This document shows, piece after piece, positions 62,701 through 64,000 of a stretch of 64,000 nt of DNA. The notes under the pieces are model-generated. The model did no database searches, was not told the DNA's origin, and saw nothing but the letters and a program-made list of their open reading frames with translations. Source of the DNA: Rhynochetos jubatus. Taxonomy: Eukaryota; Chordata; Aves; Eurypygiformes; Rhynochetidae. Positions within the stretch are counted from its first letter, which is position 1; each line of letters opens with the position of its first letter. Position numbers and translations under genes: made by a program. The stretch is from contig CM050650.1 in assembly GCA_027574665.1 (NCBI GenBank), positions 51,505,304 through 51,569,303 on the forward strand. The letters run 5' to 3'.

Positions 62701-63980
62701 CAGAGATCAAGTATTCTCCGAATGCAAATCAGCCTCGCAGACACTGGCATTTTAGCAACTTTGATTCCCTCAGTTCAAATCAAGACTGAAAGACCTTTGA
62801 GAATTCTTTAGCCAACACTTCCGTCAGATGCATTTTCTGCAGTGAAATATTTCTGCACCTCTGGGAGACATGGTAGTCTTGTTTTTCTTTACTTTAAAGT
62901 GGAACATGTAGAAGTTCACCTTGTTTCACACGTCAGTATTTCTGCCACCCATTAAAACAACAGTCAGATAACACAGGTATCAAAGTAAGTTACAGACACA
63001 AGTAACATTGGCAATACTATTCATACTACATGTGTGCACAGCTGTAGCGAGGTATTACAGAGTGACAGCAGAGAAAGGCAGATGGTTTGTTTCTGCAGTG
63101 ATGAGGGTGACATATGGTACCTAACTAGGTCAGATGAGAGACAAAACATGAAACCAGAATTTAGCCAGGCAAGAGTTCCTCCTTCACTAGCCTGCAACCA
63201 AAAGCATCACGATACGAAATGACCGAGCATTAGCAATAGCCATTCTGGCCCAATTTAAGCAGTGTGTGAGACTGAAATTCCCTGGCATCACATCAAAGCG
63301 ATTATCATACTGCATTGAAGCTAAGCTAAAACTCTGTCCTGCAAAACTGAGCTGCTCCTTAAGACTACAGATTTTACTTTAAGGTAATAGTTCACGAGCC
63401 TGCGTAGTAAGTGACAGACTTTTGCCGTGCAATGACACTTGCTAGCTATTTTTTTCCCCGTAAGGGAAGGCCAGATTAATAAAGAAAAAAGTTACAGACA
63501 AGAGTTGTAAGCATGCCCAGCCTGACTGATGATAGAAGAGTGCTCATGAGAAAGCAGAGCTCTGGAACAAGAATTAACACTGTACTAACTCTGTCCTGCT
63601 CTCAGAGGAACGCTTTGAACCCAGAAAAGGTCAATCAGGTTCACCAAAACAAGAAAGAACACACCCCTGGGAAAAATTTACTCAAATTTTTGTTTCTCTC
63701 TTACACTCTTCAAAAAGTCTTCTAGAACTTAGACTCCTATACACTCTTCACAAGCTGCAAACCAGAGGGTTTTCTGTTCCCTTCAGCCTTCAATAAAAAT
63801 GACAGATAATGCACATAAAAAGTTAAAGACCAACCATTTAGTACAAACTAAGACAGCAAAGTTACCTCTTCTCCCCTCTTTGATGGGCACACAAAAGTAA
63901 TCGTCACGGCTGGGTTATGGCCTAGGCAGAAGTCTGGTTTTTCATCATCACTGTATATTTTCTCGTAACTCAGTACCAGC
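26333..63980 (-). CDS. IGF2R: IGF2R, cation-independent mannose 6-phosphate receptor (exons 7-48)
   Basis: A type I membrane receptor that carries mannose 6-phosphate-tagged lysosomal enzymes from the trans-Golgi and cell surface to endosomes. Forty-two exons totalling 6688 bp join in one frame: 2228 residues plus stop, from the second half of repeat domain 2 to the tail. Each of the roughly 147-residue cysteine-rich domains uses about three exons and ends in a C-x-Y-x-F-x-W-type strand. Sugar-binding Gln, Arg, Glu and Tyr are present in domains 3, 5 and 9; domain 13 carries a fibronectin type II insert (exon 39); one membrane span (exon 46) precedes a tail of about 160 residues ending in an acidic dileucine sorting motif. 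Domain 11 lacks the mammalian IGF2-binding loop residues. Exons 1-6 lie beyond the right edge; numbering assumes the 48-exon mammalian structure. Introns over 300 bp show no other gene; exceptions are two CR1s, a 29-bp tandem duplication and a T/G run, listed separately. Confidence 0.95.
27159..27228 (-). CDS. IGF2R: IGF2R exon 47, proximal cytoplasmic tail
   Basis: 70 bp. Encodes [23 protein letters not shown]. With exon 48 it gives YTKI, the Tyr-x-x-hydrophobic endocytosis motif; the mammalian form I recall is YSKV. The CC pair is a likely palmitoylation site. Confidence 0.93.
27817..27981 (-). CDS. IGF2R: IGF2R exon 46, transmembrane segment
   Basis: 165 bp. Encodes a hydrophilic stalk, then [19 protein letters not shown] and [11 protein letters not shown]: one membrane span with a basic cytoplasmic stop-transfer flank. 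Confidence 0.94.
28932..29118 (-). CDS. IGF2R: IGF2R exon 45, end of domain 15
   Basis: 187 bp. Encodes [17 protein letters not shown] and [18 protein letters not shown], the closing strand of domain 15. Confidence 0.94.
29278..29597 (+). mobile_element. CR1 LINE 3' fragment, antisense to IGF2R
   Basis: About 320 bp matching the CR1 3' end, from gggaagctggaggggggctt through aggaagaagttcttcccaga and the ctgcccatggcag palindrome to ccttccaaccctaacgattc. It lies in the IGF2R intron between exons 44 and 45, 160 bp from exon 45. Confidence 0.95.
29948..30132 (-). CDS. IGF2R: IGF2R exon 44, domain 15
   Basis: 185 bp, acceptor tttccccag. Encodes [20 protein letters not shown] and [10 protein letters not shown]. 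Confidence 0.94.
31554..31700 (-). CDS. IGF2R: IGF2R exon 43, domain 14-15 junction
   Basis: 147 bp. Encodes [18 protein letters not shown] (end of domain 14), then [20 protein letters not shown] (start of domain 15). Confidence 0.94.
32616..32730 (-). CDS. IGF2R: IGF2R exon 42, domain 14
   Basis: 115 bp. Encodes [20 protein letters not shown] and [11 protein letters not shown]. Confidence 0.93.
33299..33482 (-). mobile_element. CR1 LINE 3' fragment, sense with IGF2R
   Basis: acagaatcacaggctggttg and ggtcatctggtccaaaccgt, then the ctccaaggagggagactcca region, read as the reverse complement of an older CR1 subfamily. It lies in the intron between exons 41 and 42. Confidence 0.85.
33739..33875 (-). 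CDS. IGF2R: IGF2R exon 41, domain 14
   Basis: 137 bp. Encodes [20 protein letters not shown] and [16 protein letters not shown]. Confidence 0.94.
34891..35125 (-). CDS. IGF2R: IGF2R exon 40, domain 13-14 junction
   Basis: 235 bp. Encodes [20 protein letters not shown] (end of domain 13) and [20 protein letters not shown] (start of domain 14). The acceptor after ttatag is set by the split Ala codon. Confidence 0.93.
35588..35734 (-). CDS. IGF2R: IGF2R exon 39, fibronectin type II insert in domain 13
   Basis: 147 bp, one exon for one module. Encodes [17 protein letters not shown] and [18 protein letters not shown]; the four cysteines and the VFPF and WGFC motifs are the fibronectin type II hallmark. 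The module is known in mammalian IGF2R domain 13. Confidence 0.95.
36135..36342 (-). CDS. IGF2R: IGF2R exon 38, domain 13
   Basis: 208 bp. Encodes [31 protein letters not shown] and YTGGDRCPP. Confidence 0.94.
36848..37009 (-). CDS. IGF2R: IGF2R exon 37, domain 12-13 junction
   Basis: 162 bp, phase 0 at both ends. Encodes [19 protein letters not shown] and [19 protein letters not shown]. Confidence 0.94.
38088..38237 (-). CDS. IGF2R: IGF2R exon 36, domain 12
   Basis: 150 bp, phase 0 at both ends. Encodes [20 protein letters not shown] and [11 protein letters not shown]. Confidence 0.94.
39099..39311 (-). CDS. IGF2R: IGF2R exon 35, domain 12
   Basis: 213 bp, phase 0 at both ends. Encodes [34 protein letters not shown] and [11 protein letters not shown]. 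Confidence 0.95.
40967..41229 (-). CDS. IGF2R: IGF2R exon 34, domain 11 (CD loop to end)
   Basis: 263 bp. Begins in the CD loop with [17 protein letters not shown], continues [15 protein letters not shown] and ends [17 protein letters not shown]. The loop lacks the Phe, Thr and Ile that contact IGF2 in the mammalian receptor. Confidence 0.95.
42205..42327 (-). CDS. IGF2R: IGF2R exon 33, domain 11
   Basis: 123 bp. Encodes [18 protein letters not shown], then [19 protein letters not shown]. The segment matching the mammalian AB loop YSEKGL is clearly different. Confidence 0.95.
42690..42816 (-). CDS. IGF2R: IGF2R exon 32, domain 10-11 junction
   Basis: 127 bp. Encodes [19 protein letters not shown] (end of domain 10) and DCRVTNPAT (start of domain 11). 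Confidence 0.95.
43456..43646 (-). CDS. IGF2R: IGF2R exon 31, domain 10
   Basis: 191 bp. Encodes [20 protein letters not shown] and [12 protein letters not shown]. Confidence 0.94.
44219..44355 (-). CDS. IGF2R: IGF2R exon 30, domain 10
   Basis: 137 bp. Encodes [20 protein letters not shown] and [12 protein letters not shown]. Confidence 0.94.
45200..45297 (-). CDS. IGF2R: IGF2R exon 29, end of domain 9
   Basis: 98 bp. Encodes [20 protein letters not shown]. Contains the domain 9 sugar-binding Glu (45280-45282) and Tyr (45262-45264). Confidence 0.95.
46007..46137 (-). CDS. IGF2R: IGF2R exon 28, domain 9
   Basis: 131 bp, donor gttagt. Encodes [18 protein letters not shown] with the domain 9 sugar-binding Arg in YERST. 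Confidence 0.95.
46522..46725 (-). CDS. IGF2R: IGF2R exon 27, domain 9
   Basis: 204 bp. Encodes [26 protein letters not shown] and [10 protein letters not shown], with the domain 9 sugar-binding Gln in SCQVK. The start after ctttaaag is fixed by a split Gly codon. Confidence 0.94.
48176..48263 (-). CDS. IGF2R: IGF2R exon 26, end of domain 8
   Basis: 88 bp. Encodes [20 protein letters not shown] and ACPVHKAE. Confidence 0.94.
48624..48802 (-). CDS. IGF2R: IGF2R exon 25, domain 8
   Basis: 179 bp. Encodes [20 protein letters not shown] and [15 protein letters not shown]. Confidence 0.94.
49410..49553 (-). CDS. IGF2R: IGF2R exon 24, domain 8
   Basis: 144 bp. Encodes [20 protein letters not shown] and [16 protein letters not shown]. 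Confidence 0.95.
50131..50298 (-). CDS. IGF2R: IGF2R exon 23, end of domain 7
   Basis: 168 bp. Encodes [14 protein letters not shown] and [20 protein letters not shown]. Confidence 0.95.
51284..51458 (-). CDS. IGF2R: IGF2R exon 22, domain 7
   Basis: 175 bp. Encodes [20 protein letters not shown] and [14 protein letters not shown]. Confidence 0.95.
52106..52207 (-). CDS. IGF2R: IGF2R exon 21, start of domain 7
   Basis: 102 bp, phase 0 at both ends. Encodes [20 protein letters not shown] and [13 protein letters not shown]. Confidence 0.94.
52908..53009 (-). CDS. IGF2R: IGF2R exon 20, end of domain 6
   Basis: 102 bp, phase 0 at both ends. Encodes [20 protein letters not shown] and IKETKDDSQ. 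Confidence 0.93.
54017..54196 (-). CDS. IGF2R: IGF2R exon 19, domain 6
   Basis: 180 bp, phase 0 at both ends. Encodes [15 protein letters not shown] and [11 protein letters not shown]. Confidence 0.93.
55582..55744 (-). CDS. IGF2R: IGF2R exon 18, domain 6
   Basis: 163 bp. Encodes [29 protein letters not shown] and [10 protein letters not shown]. The start after gctcag is set by phase; a later AG would break the frame. Confidence 0.93.
56163..56278 (-). CDS. IGF2R: IGF2R exon 17, domain 5-6 junction
   Basis: 116 bp. Encodes [19 protein letters not shown] with the domain 5 sugar-binding Glu and Tyr, then [11 protein letters not shown] (start of domain 6). Confidence 0.94.
56867..57044 (-). 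CDS. IGF2R: IGF2R exon 16, domain 5
   Basis: 178 bp. Encodes [20 protein letters not shown] and [13 protein letters not shown], with the domain 5 Arg in TQRST. Confidence 0.94.
58167..58224. repeat. Perfect 29-bp tandem duplication
   Basis: Two identical adjacent copies (58167-58195 and 58196-58224), each beginning acatcatgcaacagg and ending atctactac. In IGF2R intron 15, about 23 bp past the exon 15 donor. Confidence 0.97.
58248..58395 (-). CDS. IGF2R: IGF2R exon 15, domain 5
   Basis: 148 bp. Encodes [29 protein letters not shown] and SAACQVTQ, with the domain 5 Gln in ACQVT. Confidence 0.94.
58808..58939 (-). CDS. IGF2R: IGF2R exon 14, domain 4-5 junction
   Basis: 132 bp. Encodes [20 protein letters not shown] (end of domain 4) and [13 protein letters not shown] (start of domain 5). 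Confidence 0.94.
59841..59987 (-). CDS. IGF2R: IGF2R exon 13, domain 4
   Basis: 147 bp. Encodes [29 protein letters not shown] and TVITLMCRP. Confidence 0.94.
60333..60473 (-). CDS. IGF2R: IGF2R exon 12, domain 4
   Basis: 141 bp. Encodes [31 protein letters not shown] and [10 protein letters not shown]. Confidence 0.94.
60783..60947 (-). CDS. IGF2R: IGF2R exon 11, domain 3-4 junction
   Basis: 165 bp. Encodes [20 protein letters not shown], with the domain 3 sugar-binding Glu and Tyr in GEVDCTY, then [19 protein letters not shown]. The start after gttaag is set by phase. Confidence 0.92.
61077..61178 (+). repeat. T/G-rich low-complexity run
   Basis: Long T runs mixed with GGGG clusters in the IGF2R intron between exons 10 and 11; A/C-rich on the transcript strand. 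Confidence 0.8.
61415..61518 (-). CDS. IGF2R: IGF2R exon 10, domain 3
   Basis: 104 bp. Encodes [20 protein letters not shown] and [10 protein letters not shown], with the domain 3 sugar-binding Arg in FQRM. Confidence 0.93.
61835..62015 (-). CDS. IGF2R: IGF2R exon 9, domain 3
   Basis: 181 bp. Encodes [22 protein letters not shown] (domain 3 sugar-binding Gln) and [10 protein letters not shown]. Confidence 0.94.
62160..62322 (-). CDS. IGF2R: IGF2R exon 8, domain 2-3 junction
   Basis: 163 bp. Encodes [20 protein letters not shown] (end of domain 2), then [14 protein letters not shown] (start of domain 3). Confidence 0.94.
63866..63980 (-). CDS. IGF2R: IGF2R exon 7, domain 2
   Basis: 115 bp, acceptor tgtttctag, donor gtaact. 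Encodes [18 protein letters not shown] and [15 protein letters not shown]. It is the first IGF2R exon inside the window; upstream exons lie beyond the right edge. Confidence 0.92.
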
Positions 63981-64000
63981 CTAGAAACAGAAAATGGCAA

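Noticed and set aside
1-64000. tRNA, rRNA, CRISPR arrays, bacterial operons or novel defence-type systems
   Set aside because: Nothing of this kind was seen; the window is a conventional vertebrate gene cluster.

Overview
The window looks like bird genomic DNA. It carries several CR1 retroposon tails and a solo LTR of the avian ERVL type, it has compact introns with vertebrate GT-AG splice sites, and it has the vertebrate IGF2R / organic cation transporter neighbourhood. The species cannot be told from the sequence. No bacterial, plasmid or CRISPR-like features were seen. All exon boundaries were assigned by eye from GT-AG sites, reading-phase continuity and remembered family sequences, not by alignment software.

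Layout: (1) Positions 1-5173, plus strand: the last five coding exons (exons 7-11) of an organic cation transporter whose place and orientation match SLC22A2; exons 1-6 lie to the left of the window. (2) 5174-10954: tail-to-tail gap between two transporter genes, holding a probable 3'UTR with paired poly(A) signals near 7365-7384, a possible antisense LTR remnant (about 7890-8770) and a solo ERVL-type LTR (9716-10427). (3) 10955-22358, minus strand: a complete 11-exon organic cation transporter (554 codons plus stop) in the SLC22A1 position. (4) 22359-26332: intergenic DNA with one CR1 and the probable IGF2R 3'UTR. (5) 26333-63980, minus strand: 42 coding exons (exons 7-48 if numbering follows the 48-exon mammalian gene) of IGF2R, the cation-independent mannose 6-phosphate receptor. 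It runs from the second half of repeat domain 2 through domain 15, the membrane span and the cytoplasmic tail.

Mirrored, the gene order and strands (IGF2R, SLC22A1, then SLC22A2 in opposite orientation) match the mammalian locus, so this is a conserved syntenic block. IGF2R sorts lysosomal enzymes from the Golgi and cell surface to endosomes. The two transporters are plasma-membrane carriers of organic cations; they share a locus, with no sign of a joint pathway.

I found no new biological system. The most useful observations are: IGF2R domain 11 lacks the loop residues that bind IGF2 in mammals while the mannose-phosphate residues in domains 3, 5 and 9 are intact; exon 7 of the two transporters is about 90% identical in its first half and about 69% in its second, which suggests gene conversion; a CR1 tail directly abuts the SLC22A2-like stop codon; and a 38-bp perfect alternating purine-pyrimidine tract leads into a splice acceptor.
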